From the NCBI GenBank assembly GCA_023409975.1, contig JAEYQO010000070.1, positions 24,639 through 88,638 of the forward strand: 64,000 bases of DNA. Reading direction: 5' to 3'. Origin of the DNA: Bacteroidota bacterium (GTDB lineage Bacteria; Bacteroidota; Bacteroidia; Chitinophagales; Chitinophagaceae). Below are positions 15,971-24,722 of this stretch, piece after piece; within the stretch, counting starts at the first letter, position 1, and the number at the start of each line of letters is the position of its first letter. The notes under the pieces were generated by a model. The model was not told the DNA's origin. It did not search any database and worked only from the letters and a program-made list of their open reading frames with translations. Position numbers and translations under genes: made by a program.

Positions 15971-18706
15971 TTACGGTTTATCATTATTCGTGAAGTCGCC
16001 GGCGTAGATTAAAACCAGCTTGTTCATGTCAAGATGTTTTTTCATCACATCATTGATCTGTTTCACCGTCAGCTTTTGTGCCTTTGATTCCATCTCATTA
16101 TAGAAACTCAGGTCTTTGTCATCGCGCATATAGTTGTTAAGCATGCTTACAAGGAAGTTGTTATTATCGAGATAGATCTTCCGCTGTTGCAGCCAGCTTT
16201 GCAGGCTGCTTTTCCACTCTTCGTCTGTGAATCCCTCGACCAGCGCTTTTTTCATCTCCTCTTCCAGTGCTGCATTCAGTTTTTCTCTGAAAGTTGGATT
16301 AAAGATCGCATAGAGTCCCAGCGAACCGGATGGATACTTATAATCCGCCTGGTAGAATGATCCTGCACCATAGCTCATGCCCTCAGCTTCACGGAGACGC
16401 TGCGGGATTCTTGAAGAAAGGAAAGCACCGCCACCCAGCATTTCATTTGCCATCGTTAGCGCCACAAAATCTTCATCTTTCTGCGTCAGGCGGATATTCA
16501 TGCCGCCCAGCAGACCGGCATTGGTTTTATCGTCGATCTGTACAACTTCTACACCGCCTTTTACCTCGAAGTATTGCTCAGCAATATCCTTAAAAGCTTT
16601 CTTACTGTTCCATTTCCCAAAGTTGCTGCCTAGCAGATTCTTCGTTTGGTCAGCATCGATTCCGCCAACGAAAGTGGCATATCCATTATTGGCCCCATAG
16701 AAGTCCTTATAGAAGGCTTTGAGGTCTTCCAGTTTTACATTCTTGATGGCTTCAAGTTGCTCGGAAGCGGTCTGTGGATAGAAGGGGTGCGTCTTTGGAT
16801 ATTGGTTCAGCTTTTTGGTCAGGGTCTCACTGGCCACTGTCATCGGATCAGTCATGCTGTTTTCCAGATCAGCCTTCGTGTCGAGGATCAGCTTTTCAAA
16901 TTCTTTCTCATCAAAGGACGGATGCAACAGCATATCCTGCAGGAGATCCATAGCCTCTGCAAAGTGTTCCTTGTCTGTATTGATGGAAGCGTAAAGCGTA
17001 TTCGTATTCCCGTAAAAATTAATAGTGGTCTTGATCTTGTCAAGCTGATCACTGATATCCTTCCGGGTTCTGGACGTGGTGCCATACTTCAGCATTCTTG
17101 CCGTCAGGTAAGCGATAGAATTCTTTCCTGAAAGCGATTGCTCATCTCCCATTTTAAGCATCAGCGTGCCAAAGATCTTATCACCCTTCACAGGCTTACG
17201 AAGCAGCGCATACTCCATTCCGTTTGCCAGTTCACCGTAGATTGTTTTTGCCTTGATGTTTTCTATGGTAGGTTCAAAAGTCTCTGTGATCTCTTTCACC
17301 TCACGTCCTTTATAGTCTTTTGTCAATGCCGCGATATCAGGGGTTTCCGCGACTTTTGTGCGGTCCGGAGCTTTGTCAGGAACAAACATGCCCCAGGTTC
17401 TGTTGCTTTGTTTGTAATATTTCGCAGCCACGTCCTGTACATCTTTGAGCTTCAGGTTTTCTATTCGGTCACGGTTGATAAACCAAAGCTTATAACTACC
17501 GGCACCGATCATCTCTGTCAGATTGATGGCGAAGGAGATTGTGTTGTTATAGGTATTCTCCAGGCGCTTGGTCAGGGCGTTTTTTGCGCGGTTCAGGTCT
17601 TCCTCTGTCAGTTTCAGATTCTGTACCTCGTCCATTGATTTAAGGAATGTAGTTCTTGCTTCTTCCACACTTTGGTCTTTGGGTACCTCGGCATTGAAGA
17701 AGGTGAAACCGGGGTCATGTAATGGAAGGGTGTAGCCATAGACCTTTGTCGCCTTCTTCGACTCTACCAGCGCTTTATACAACACACCTGAGGGCTCGTT
17801 GGTAAGGATTTCGATCAGGGCGCTGTTGGCTGCGTAGTCTTTGTCTGCAAAGCTCGGTGTATGGTAGCCCATGGCGACATACTGAATATCACCATTGCGG
17901 CGTAGCTGAACCATTCTTTCGCCATCCTGCGTTGGCTCTACAGTATAGGTAGGTTGCAGCTTGCGTGCAGGTTTCGGTATGCTTCCAAAGTATTCACCGA
18001 TCCAGTTGAGTGTTTTGTTCACGTCAAATTTTCCGGCAACGATAAGTGTTGCATTATCGGGCTGATAAAAATTCCGGTAAAATGCGTGCAGGTTTTCAAT
18101 GGGCACCCGCTCAATATCTTCTTTACTGCCGATAGTCGATTTCCCGTAATTATGCCATAGGTACATTGTCGAGAGGATACGCTCTTCCAGAATACTGCCA
18201 GGATAGTTCTCGCCAGCTTCAAATTCGTTGCGCACAACGGAGAATTCTGTCTCCAGATCTTCTTTAAGAATCAGAGAGTTCACCATTCGGTCTGCCTCCA
18301 TGTCCAAAGCCCATTTAAGGTTCTCATCCGAAGCGGGAAGTATCTCATAGTAATTTGTCCTGTCGTACCAGGTAGTTCCGTTGGCCTGTGCACCTTTATC
18401 TGCAATGGCTTTCTTGATGTCCTTGATTCTTTTGGTGCCCTTGAAGAGCATGTGTTCCAGCAGGTGGGCCATTCCGGTTTCACCATAGCCTTCATGCCTG
18501 GAACCAACGTAGTAAACGATGTTCACCAACACATTGTTCTGTGTAGCATCGGGTATCAGTAATACCTGCATCCCATTGTCGAGTTTGTACTCCGTGACAT
18601 TCTCCACTTTAGTGACATAGGTTGGTGCATTCGCGCTTTGCGCATCCGCACTCGGCGAGGGCAGCATGAGCGCAAAACACAGAATAATTGATAAGACCTT
18701 TTTCAT
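15971..18706 (-). CDS. M16 family zinc metallopeptidase, two-repeat form
   Basis: A 911-residue exported peptidase (signal peptide residues 1-23, ending ADAQ) with two M16 repeats as in pitrilysin-like enzymes of Bacteroidota. The first half holds the inverted zinc motif HLLEH (His81, Glu84, His85) in GMAHLLEHMLFKGT plus the distal Glu in VRNEFEAGE; the second half (from about residue 500) lacks HxxEH and has the non-catalytic role. It should degrade peptides in the periplasm. The ATG at 18706 is preferred over the TTG two codons upstream. A TAAATTTG element lies about 20 bases upstream of the start codon. Confidence 0.93.
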   Translation of the reverse strand: MKKVLSIILCFALMLPSPSADAQSANAPTYVTKVENVTEYKLDNGMQVLLIPDATQNNVLVNIVYYVGSRHEGYGETGMAHLLEHMLFKGTKRIKDIKKAIADKGAQANGTTWYDRTNYYEILPASDENLKWALDMEADRMVNSLILKEDLETEFSVVRNEFEAGENYPGSILEERILSTMYLWHNYGKSTIGSKEDIERVPIENLHAFYRNFYQPDNATLIVAGKFDVNKTLNWIGEYFGSIPKPARKLQPTYTVEPTQDGERMVQLRRNGDIQYVAMGYHTPSFADKDYAANSALIEILTNEPSGVLYKALVESKKATKVYGYTLPLHDPGFTFFNAEVPKDQSVEEARTTFLKSMDEVQNLKLTEEDLNRAKNALTKRLENTYNNTISFAINLTEMIGAGSYKLWFINRDRIENLKLKDVQDVAAKYYKQSNRTWGMFVPDKAPDRTKVAETPDIAALTKDYKGREVKEITETFEPTIENIKAKTIYGELANGMEYALLRKPVKGDKIFGTLMLKMGDEQSLSGKNSIAYLTARMLKYGTTSRTRKDISDQLDKIKTTINFYGNTNTLYASINTDKEHFAEAMDLLQDMLLHPSFDEKEFEKLILDTKADLENSMTDPMTVASETLTKKLNQYPKTHPFYPQTASEQLEAIKNVKLEDLKAFYKDFYGANNGYATFVGGIDADQTKNLLGSNFGKWNSKKAFKDIAEQYFEVKGGVEVVQIDDKTNAGLLGGMNIRLTQKDEDFVALTMANEMLGGGAFLSSRIPQRLREAEGMSYGAGSFYQADYKYPSGSLGLYAIFNPTFREKLNAALEEEMKKALVEGFTDEEWKSSLQSWLQQRKIYLDNNNFLVSMLNNYMRDDKDLSFYNEMESKAQKLTVKQINDVMKKHLDMNKLVLIYAGDFTNNDKP

Positions 18707-18804
18707 GAGCAAGTTTGATTTGAGAATTCAAATTTAGGAATACTATAATTTATGACGCTATCAATTGGCATCTTCTTTTTGCAGGTAGTGAAAAATAATG
18801 TGTT

Positions 18805-19029
18805 ATGGCAAACTCAAACAGGAATCGTAACAGCCAGAAGTGTCAGGAAAAGGTAAGCAGGACCGGCAGCCAAAGCGAGAACAGGGGTAATGGAAAGCTG
18901 CCGGACAATCGTGGGAACAAGGACGAAAGGCTGAGCACCTCAGGCGATACTTCTAATCCGAAATACTCAAAAACGAGTGTTCGTAAGGAGGATAAGGAAC
19001 GCAGAGAAAACAGCGATCATTCTCGCTGA
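18805..19029 (+). CDS. Small, very hydrophilic protein of unknown function
   Basis: A 74-residue polypeptide made almost entirely of Asn, Lys, Arg, Ser, Glu and Gly, with no hydrophobic core; it should be disordered. It does not match a family I recognise. Support comes from its isolation between two promoter-bearing spaces and the strong terminator 48 bases downstream. It is similar in character to the small hydrophilic proteins at 25770 and 26492, but I see no clear homology among them. Confidence 0.5.
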   Translation: MANSNRNRNSQKCQEKVSRTGSQSENRGNGKLPDNRGNKDERLSTSGDTSNPKYSKTSVRKEDKERRENSDHSR

Positions 19030-19076
19030 TATTGAGTCTTTCTTAACGACGGCCCCAAAAGGGCTGCACAAACCAG

Positions 19077-19114
19077 ACAGAGCCGCTCTCATTGGTTGAG
19101 GCGGCTCTGTTCTT
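19077..19114 (+). terminator. Terminator after the 74-residue small gene
   Basis: A perfect 10-bp stem acagagccgc (19077-19086) with gcggctctgt (19101-19110), 14-base loop, followed by tctt. It supports the small upstream frame being transcribed. Confidence 0.7.
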
Positions 19115-19161
19115 CAAAATTGCCTAGTTTTAAAGCCCGTTCACGATAATCGATAAGAAAT

Positions 19162-20001
19162 ATGAGGAAGCTACTGGTACCAACTGATTTTTCTGATACT
19201 GCCGGAAAAGCACTGCAATATGCTGCTGAAATTGCTCAGCGATCCGGCGCCAGGATTTACCTGCTCCATATCTCTTCTCCGGTTGAAAGCCCGTTCATAG
19301 ACGCAGGTCTTCGGGAACAAACCAATTCTGAGGAAGGAGAAAAGATAAAAAGTAGTCTTGCGAAACTTCGCGAACAGATACTAAAAGATTTTCCTAAGGT
19401 TGAAATACAGACGGTACGGAGGCCCAACCCCCTGGTTGACGGTATTCTGGATTTTGCTACTGAAGAAGCTGTCGACCTGATCATTATGGGTACACAGGGA
19501 GCAACAGGGCTCCGTAAAATCATTATCGGTAGTAATGCGGTGGAGGTTTTGGAGGAAACGCCGATACCGCTGCTGCTGGTGCCGGAAAAATGTGAATGTG
19601 TTCTGCCCTCACGAATTGTTCTGGCTGCTAACTATGAAACCGATGATCTGGATGCCCTCCGGTTTATCAAACAGATTGCTGATTTATTCCAGTCAGAGGT
19701 GCAGCTTGTGAACCTGCTGGAAGCAGAAAATGCAAACGTTGGTGCTGAGGAATCTGAATTTAAAAATTATGTTTCAGGTTTGGAGGAAAAGACCGGATTG
19801 GCCAATTTGAAGACTACTCAGATTACATGTCAATCGGTAAATGAAACATTTGCCTGTCTCGATAGTCAGGTGCCCTATGATCTGCTGGTTATGGTTCGTC
19901 GAAGGAGAGGTGCTCTGCAGTCTTTTTTTACAGGGAGCGCAACAGAAAGAATGGCTTTCATTACCACACTTCCTATGTTGATTTTTCCTGCGGATGAGTA
20001 G
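19162..20001 (+). CDS. Universal stress protein, tandem UspA domains
   Basis: A 279-residue cytoplasmic protein with two UspA-like domains. The first (residues 1-142) starts KLLVPTDFSDTAGKALQYA and keeps the ATP-binding motif GTQGATGLRKIIIGSNAVEVL (written here as G-2-G-9-GS) before PIPLLLVP. The second (150-279) is degenerate and ends SFFTGSATERMAFITTLPMLIF. The role is inferred to be stress survival through ATP binding. It precedes the two-component pair by 95 bases on the same strand. Confidence 0.9.
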   Translation: MRKLLVPTDFSDTAGKALQYAAEIAQRSGARIYLLHISSPVESPFIDAGLREQTNSEEGEKIKSSLAKLREQILKDFPKVEIQTVRRPNPLVDGILDFATEEAVDLIIMGTQGATGLRKIIIGSNAVEVLEETPIPLLLVPEKCECVLPSRIVLAANYETDDLDALRFIKQIADLFQSEVQLVNLLEAENANVGAEESEFKNYVSGLEEKTGLANLKTTQITCQSVNETFACLDSQVPYDLLVMVRRRRGALQSFFTGSATERMAFITTLPMLIFPADE

Positions 20002-20096
20002 TCAGTTAAAGGTCGTATTGCGGGTAGGGGGATAGGAGCTGATTTTCTATAAAAATCGAATCCTCGTAACTTAGCCCTGATCCTCAATCAATCTCC

Positions 20097-20795
20097 ATGA
20101 AATCTAAGATACTTCTCGTTGAAGACGAGCGTAAGCTCGCGGATACATTGAAAGCCGGGCTACAGGAACATGACTTCGAGGTTATGTTGGCCTACAACGG
20201 AGAAGAAGGTAAAGCCTTATTCTTCTCGAAACCGTTTGACCTCATTATACTGGATATCAACCTGCCGTTCATCAACGGATATGAACTCTGTAAGATCATC
20301 CGGGAAAAAGATCAGATGGTGCCGATTATTCTGCTCACTGCCCTGAACTTCACAGAAAATAAGGTGGAAGGGTTTGAGCTGGGAGCGGACGATTATATTG
20401 CCAAGCCCTTCGATTTTACGGAATTGCTCGCTCGAGTCAGAGCCATCCTGCGCAGAGCAGATCTCACTAAGTCCGCCACGGATGAAGAAGCAGTCCTGGG
20501 CGTAGCAGACCTCGAGCTCGACTTGCATCGCAAAGAAGCCAAAAGGAGTGGCAACAAGATTACACTGACCGCAAAAGAATTTCAACTATTGGAATTTTTT
20601 ATGCGGAACAAGAATAAAGTGGTTTCACGTGAAGATATTTCCCGGAATGTATGGGAGACAGAATTCGACCCTCAGACCAATGTGATTGACGTGTATGTAA
20701 ACTTCCTTCGGAAGAAACTGGACAAGGGATATACGCCTAAACTGATCCATACGCATGTCGGACTTGGTTATATCCTCAAAGATGAAAAGGGATAA
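20097..20795 (+). CDS. OmpR/PhoB-family response regulator
   Basis: A 232-residue transcription regulator: receiver domain (residues 1-115; VEDERKLAD, phospho-Asp in IILDINLPF, Lys in DDYIAKPFDF) and winged-helix DNA-binding domain (about 135-230; TLTAKEFQLLEFFMRNKNKVVSRE and VDVYVNFLRKKLDKG). Its TAA stop shares one base with the ATG of the kinase gene (TAATG), so the two are translationally coupled. Such CusR/CopR-like pairs often respond to envelope or metal stress, but the target here is not evident. Confidence 0.95.
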   Translation: MKSKILLVEDERKLADTLKAGLQEHDFEVMLAYNGEEGKALFFSKPFDLIILDINLPFINGYELCKIIREKDQMVPIILLTALNFTENKVEGFELGADDYIAKPFDFTELLARVRAILRRADLTKSATDEEAVLGVADLELDLHRKEAKRSGNKITLTAKEFQLLEFFMRNKNKVVSREDISRNVWETEFDPQTNVIDVYVNFLRKKLDKGYTPKLIHTHVGLGYILKDEKG

Positions 20796-22195
20796 TGCAG
20801 ATCAGGTATAGGATTACGATTGTATATACGTTCACGGTAACAATTGTTCTGCTATTACTCTGCGCAGCTATCTACTATTTCTCTTACCAGAACAGAACCC
20901 AGCAGTTTTACGAACGGCTTGAACTCAGGGCCATCAGCACAGCAGACCTTCTCTGGAAATACGATGTGGGTGAGCGACTGGTCAAGGAGATCAATCTTGC
21001 CTCCCCTGGTGCGCTGATCGAGAAATCAGTGATAGTTTACGATTCCAGCTACAGAAAGATATTCTCCTATTCTGATCCAGGTGTTGACTCCTTTGAAATC
21101 GATGATGAACTGCTGAAACGAACCGCAACCCAGGAACGTGTTACGTTCAGGATCGGTCGTCGTAATTCGGTCATCATCCCCTATCGCAACGAAGGACGCT
21201 TTCTTATCGTTGTGGCAGCAGCATATGACGAAGACAAGGCAGAGTGGTTACCAAAAATGCTAACGATTCTCGTTGTGAGTTTCATCGCCGCCGTTTCTAT
21301 CGTTGTGATCATCGGATACCTCTTTTCTTTGCGTCTGGTACGATCTATCAGTAGTTTGACCAACAGGATCAACCAGATATCATCTGCGAAGTTTTCTGAA
21401 AGATTGGAAGCCGGAGAGGAACGCGACGAACTACAGCAACTGGCGGGCACTATCAATAATCTGCTGGATCGTCTGCAATCGTCTTTCGAAACCCAACGGC
21501 GTTTCATTGATAATGCTTCCCATGAACTGTCGACTCCCCTTGCTTCCATCGGCAGCCAATTAGACGTAGTCCTGCAACGGGAACGCGATCTGTACGAGTA
21601 TAAAAGGGTGATCAGCTCGGTGAATGATGATGTCAAGCGTCTGGGCTTTCTTGTCAAAAGCCTGCTGGAAATTGCAAAGCTCAGCGGCTCCGCAAAAGGT
21701 ATCGAGCTCGTCGAGCTCCGTATTGATGAGATCCTGATGCGATTACCGTCGGAAATGAAGAAGATAGATTCAACTTATGAAGTGAAACTGGAGTTCCAGG
21801 ATCTGCCGGACGAAGAGGAGGCGCTGACTCTGCACGGGAATGAGGAACTGCTGGTTTCTGCCTTCAAAAATATAGTTCATAATGCCTGTAAGTTCTCTCC
21901 GGATCATACGGCCATCGTGAGACTTAGTACCGACAAAGACCAACTAAACGTTGCCGTAGAAGATCATGGTCCCGGTATCTCTGCCGAAGAGTTTAAAAGT
22001 GTGTTCCAACCATTTTTTAGAAGTGAAAGGACTAGTATTATCAGTGGTTCAGGTCTCGGGCTGCCTCTGGCTCAGCAGATCATTCGTCTTTATGGCGGAC
22101 AAATTGAGGTTTTTTCTGAAAAAGGGAAGGGGACGACTTTTACAATTACGTTGAGCAATACGAAGCCGGACTTTGAATCAACTCGCACAGTTTAG
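20795..22195 (+). CDS. HAMP-domain sensor histidine kinase
   Basis: A 466-residue inner-membrane kinase with two membrane helices (about residues 8-29 and 156-178), an about 125-residue periplasmic sensor between them, HAMP (180-235), HisKA with NASHELSTPLAS (His about 243), and HATPase with N-box HNACKFS, DHGPGI and GSGLGLPL. It is the partner of the upstream OmpR-type regulator, which overlaps it by one base. The periplasmic part does not resemble a named sensor domain to me. Confidence 0.95.
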   Translation: MQIRYRITIVYTFTVTIVLLLLCAAIYYFSYQNRTQQFYERLELRAISTADLLWKYDVGERLVKEINLASPGALIEKSVIVYDSSYRKIFSYSDPGVDSFEIDDELLKRTATQERVTFRIGRRNSVIIPYRNEGRFLIVVAAAYDEDKAEWLPKMLTILVVSFIAAVSIVVIIGYLFSLRLVRSISSLTNRINQISSAKFSERLEAGEERDELQQLAGTINNLLDRLQSSFETQRRFIDNASHELSTPLASIGSQLDVVLQRERDLYEYKRVISSVNDDVKRLGFLVKSLLEIAKLSGSAKGIELVELRIDEILMRLPSEMKKIDSTYEVKLEFQDLPDEEEALTLHGNEELLVSAFKNIVHNACKFSPDHTAIVRLSTDKDQLNVAVEDHGPGISAEEFKSVFQPFFRSERTSIISGSGLGLPLAQQIIRLYGGQIEVFSEKGKGTTFTITLSNTKPDFESTRTV

Positions 22196-22623
22196 TCACG
22201 GCGCCAATGACTCTTATAACCGAATGCTCTTTTGTTATCGGTGAACTTCAGATTGTCTAATTGTATGAGATATAACTTCCCGGGCACCGCCATGGCAAAT
22301 GGAAAGGCCAGATAATAGGTAGCGGCCGCTTTCATGCTTCCTCCTATGCTATCGTCAAGAAGTGTGCCCTCAAACTGAATGCCCTGTATATTAGCGAGAA
22401 CGATCTGCTCAGGGATGATAGTGCCCGCCACATTTCGGTTTTTTCCCAGGGTACTCTCGTGCCTCGTGCCACTGGACGATTTGAAAATCAGAAGGCCTTC
22501 CTCCTTCCGGAAAGCATAGTAACAATTGAAGCACCAGGGGAGATTATCCTCGCAGCAGCACACCGTGGCCACTTTTACACTGTTGATGAACAGAACCATT
22601 TCATCTGGTATGGACGTCTGCAT
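22192..22623 (-). CDS. Pyridoxamine 5'-phosphate oxidase-like flavin-fold protein
   Basis: A 143-residue protein with the split-barrel FMN-binding fold: VKVATVCCCEDNLPWCFNC, a LLIFKSSSGTRHESTL segment that in the family binds flavin phosphate, NVAGTIIPEQ and IQGIQFEGT. Substrate is unknown. It shares the last 23 bases of the transglutaminase gene upstream on the same strand and overlaps the stop of the HAMP kinase by four bases at its own 3' end. Cys-rich CCC near residue 23 is unusual. Confidence 0.8.
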   Translation of the reverse strand: MQTSIPDEMVLFINSVKVATVCCCEDNLPWCFNCYYAFRKEEGLLIFKSSSGTRHESTLGKNRNVAGTIIPEQIVLANIQGIQFEGTLLDDSIGGSMKAAATYYLAFPFAMAVPGKLYLIQLDNLKFTDNKRAFGYKSHWRRD

Positions 22624-23407
22624 ACTTTGTCCTGCGTTTTTTTCTTAATAAATGTAGCAAGAAGAAAAGCAATGACAATGGTAAAACCCACGAAATTGTC
22701 CGGGTGATCAGATGAAACCAGGAGGTGAAATACGCGAAATGCTCATTGGGCACTCCGTAGTCTATTTTTGAAAAGTACCGCCTTATGGGCTCTGCGCCGA
22801 ATCGGTGCTGGTAAGCGGTTTCGATTTCCCCGTTTTGTATCAGTAGCTCCAGGGATTTTCGTCCTTCCGGAAACCGGGGTTCGAATGTCGGATCGAAATA
22901 AAACCATTTTCCATCCAGGTTGGCTTCCAGGGCAAAATGACTCCGCAGTCGGATCGCACGGTAGTTAATGCCTATTGCTTTCATGGCTGCGCAGAAAACA
23001 ATGGATTGCTGGCTGCACGCGGCTGTAGGATGTCTGAGGATATCGCCGGGGATGACTATCGCTGAAAGATCAGACCATACCATGCTTCCGGCAAGAAAGG
23101 CCAGCCAGTTTTCTTTGGCGGTGTAGTGACAGTAAGAGTGTACAAACCGCCACTGAATCAAACTGTCTACCCCATCTGCATACCGCAAACTTTGTCGGTT
23201 CTCTTTTCCGTAAAGCCGGTCTGTCACTGCAATCAGTTCGTCAACGGATTGAATATTCACCACCAACGTTGAGTCAAATCGCTCCAGAGGGGAAGGGTGA
23301 TCGGAGGCGGATGAATGGAACGACAGCAACAGGAATAAAAGTCCCTGCAGCAATAATAAACTAAGACGGGCGTTAATTATTCTATCAGGGATATGTGCCT
23401 GTAACAT
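22601..23407 (-). CDS. Membrane-anchored transglutaminase-like protein
   Basis: A 268-residue exported protein: hydrophobic N-terminal signal (residues 14-30), a transglutaminase-like core and a C-terminal membrane helix (about 225-250) followed by a basic tail RKKRRTK. The candidate catalytic triad is complete: Cys131 in TAACSQQ, His157 in SHFALEA and Asp172 in FDPTFEP. It may act as a peptidase or amidase rather than a cross-linker; substrate unknown. The ATG at 23407 is preferred to the upstream TTG at 23419. A divergent second transglutaminase-fold gene lies just beyond the small frame at 23469-23609. Confidence 0.78.
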   Translation of the reverse strand: MLQAHIPDRIINARLSLLLLQGLLFLLLSFHSSASDHPSPLERFDSTLVVNIQSVDELIAVTDRLYGKENRQSLRYADGVDSLIQWRFVHSYCHYTAKENWLAFLAGSMVWSDLSAIVIPGDILRHPTAACSQQSIVFCAAMKAIGINYRAIRLRSHFALEANLDGKWFYFDPTFEPRFPEGRKSLELLIQNGEIETAYQHRFGAEPIRRYFSKIDYGVPNEHFAYFTSWFHLITRTISWVLPLSLLFFLLHLLRKKRRTKYADVHTR

Positions 23408-23468
23408 CTGGGCAAGCAAATGTGCCCGCTAAACTAATCAAATTTTAATTTGGTGGATGTTGAATAGG

Positions 23469-23609
23469 CTACGGATATAATCCGGCATTAGCGGTAGATT
23501 TCACATCGAGGGAGGTGGACTGCTTTTCAAAATGGTCGTCACTCATCCTGTTGGAAATAGCTGCAAATATCATCGCTGCTAAAAGTATACACCATGCTAA
23601 AGCTCTCAT
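23469..23609 (-). CDS. Possible 46-residue single-span membrane peptide
   Basis: A short frame that reads MRALAWCILLAAMIFAAIS followed by a polar tail with DDHFEKQ and ending in NAGLYP. The N-terminal hydrophobic segment (residues 2-18) fits a membrane span or signal, and the composition is protein-like. It lies alone in the 331-base space between two divergently arranged transglutaminase-fold genes. Upstream there is only a weak purine-rich stretch. No homologue is known to me; it is reported because short frames are easily missed. Confidence 0.4.
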   Translation of the reverse strand: MRALAWCILLAAMIFAAISNRMSDDHFEKQSTSLDVKSTANAGLYP

Positions 23610-23738
23610 GTTAAGTCATTCTTTCTTGTACGTTATATGTAAAACAAAGAGCATGCCAGTGTTCGATGAAACGCTGCAGCAAGACAATTTGCTGACAATC
23701 AATCAGCTAAAACTTCTTTTATTTGCGTCGGATTTTTT

Positions 23739-24692
23739 ATGACGAGATACCTGTTCGCTATATTCCTTGTATGCCTGTTTTCTGTTTCCGCGTTTCCCCG
23801 CACGATTGAGAGGCATGAACTTCAGCCGGTATTAGCTTTCGTTGATTCTCTGGGACCAATGCCGGGGTCTCCTCTGAAGGATATCGTGGCGGCATTTCGG
23901 GAGGCGAAGTTCAACGAAACAGAAACGGCCTATGGGCTCTATTGCTGGGTGGCACAGAATATTGAATTTGATTACAAAGCTGCAGCAGGAAAACGTAAAA
24001 CCAGGTCAACAGCTTCAGCTACGATTATTGACAGGTCTGCCAAAGGAGAGGGTTATGCCAACCTTTACAAAGCATTGTGCGATCTGGCTCGGATTGAATG
24101 TGTGGTCATTCAGGGTTTTGCAAAGGCAACAGCGGATGGAATCGGAATTCTGGACGAACAGCAGCGTCATGCCTGGAATGCCATCCGAATGAGTGGCACC
24201 TGGTACTATGTGGACGCCGCCTGGGGAGCCGGATTTCCAGAGCCCCGGTTTAAAGGATTTACCAAAGAGTTTACTGATGTATGGTTCATGACCGACAGGG
24301 ATCTTTTTAGCCTGAGCCATTATCCTGATGAAAAGCAATGGCATTTCGAATCAGAAACGGTAACCAGGTGGCAGTATTCCAATGCGCCCGTTATCTGCGC
24401 AGGCGCAGTTCTTTCAGAAGTGTTTCCCTTCGAAGAGACAAGGGGAAAGCTTCGCGGACGCAGGAATACCTGTAAACCGCTGAGCTTCGATGTGAGGAAA
24501 CCGGAACTGATTAAAAGTGTTGGAGTGGCTATTGGTGAAGAGATCAAAGCTGCGGAATATTCTGTTTACGAGAACGATCTTCTCATCGAGGTGCCATTCG
24601 AAAAAGCCGGGGATTATACGGTGTCGATCTACATAAACAACAAACCCGCATTCAGGTTTAAAGCTTCAGTAGCGGATGCTTACAAGCGCTAA
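23739..24692 (+). CDS. Secreted transglutaminase-fold protein lacking the catalytic cysteine
   Basis: A 317-residue exported protein (signal residues 1-18, ending VSAFP) of the Cyk3/kyphoscoliosis-like transglutaminase group. The core shows AYGLYCWVAQNIEFDY, GEGYANLYKALCDLARIE, RHAWNAIRMSGTWYYVDAAWG. The family usually has GVCxGYA, but here AKGEGYA puts Gly103 at the cysteine position; His144 and Asp159 remain. It is therefore probably a non-catalytic binding protein. The C-terminal about 90 residues (225-317) form a beta-rich domain found with this family. It is followed after 30 bases by the gene at 24723. Confidence 0.8.
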   Translation: MTRYLFAIFLVCLFSVSAFPRTIERHELQPVLAFVDSLGPMPGSPLKDIVAAFREAKFNETETAYGLYCWVAQNIEFDYKAAAGKRKTRSTASATIIDRSAKGEGYANLYKALCDLARIECVVIQGFAKATADGIGILDEQQRHAWNAIRMSGTWYYVDAAWGAGFPEPRFKGFTKEFTDVWFMTDRDLFSLSHYPDEKQWHFESETVTRWQYSNAPVICAGAVLSEVFPFEETRGKLRGRRNTCKPLSFDVRKPELIKSVGVAIGEEIKAAEYSVYENDLLIEVPFEKAGDYTVSIYINNKPAFRFKASVADAYKR

Positions 24693-24709
24693 ACGATGAG
24701 CGGATTCTT

Positions 24710-24717
24710 TATTTTCG
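24710..24717 (+). promoter_or_regulatory. Candidate -7 element next to the start codon at 24723
   Basis: TATTTTCG (a TAnnTTCG variant) ends five bases before the ATG. If used, it gives a leaderless mRNA and rules out the upstream in-frame ATG at 24696. Confidence 0.4.
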
Positions 24718-24722
24718 CGAAT

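Noticed and set aside
16646..17131. A 161-codon frame opposite the M16 peptidase
   Set aside because: Antisense to conserved coding sequence and without start signals or a family pattern.
23515..23742. A 75-codon plus-strand frame before the secreted transglutaminase gene
   Set aside because: No protein-like pattern, runs over the next gene's start, and opposes the better 46-residue minus-strand frame.
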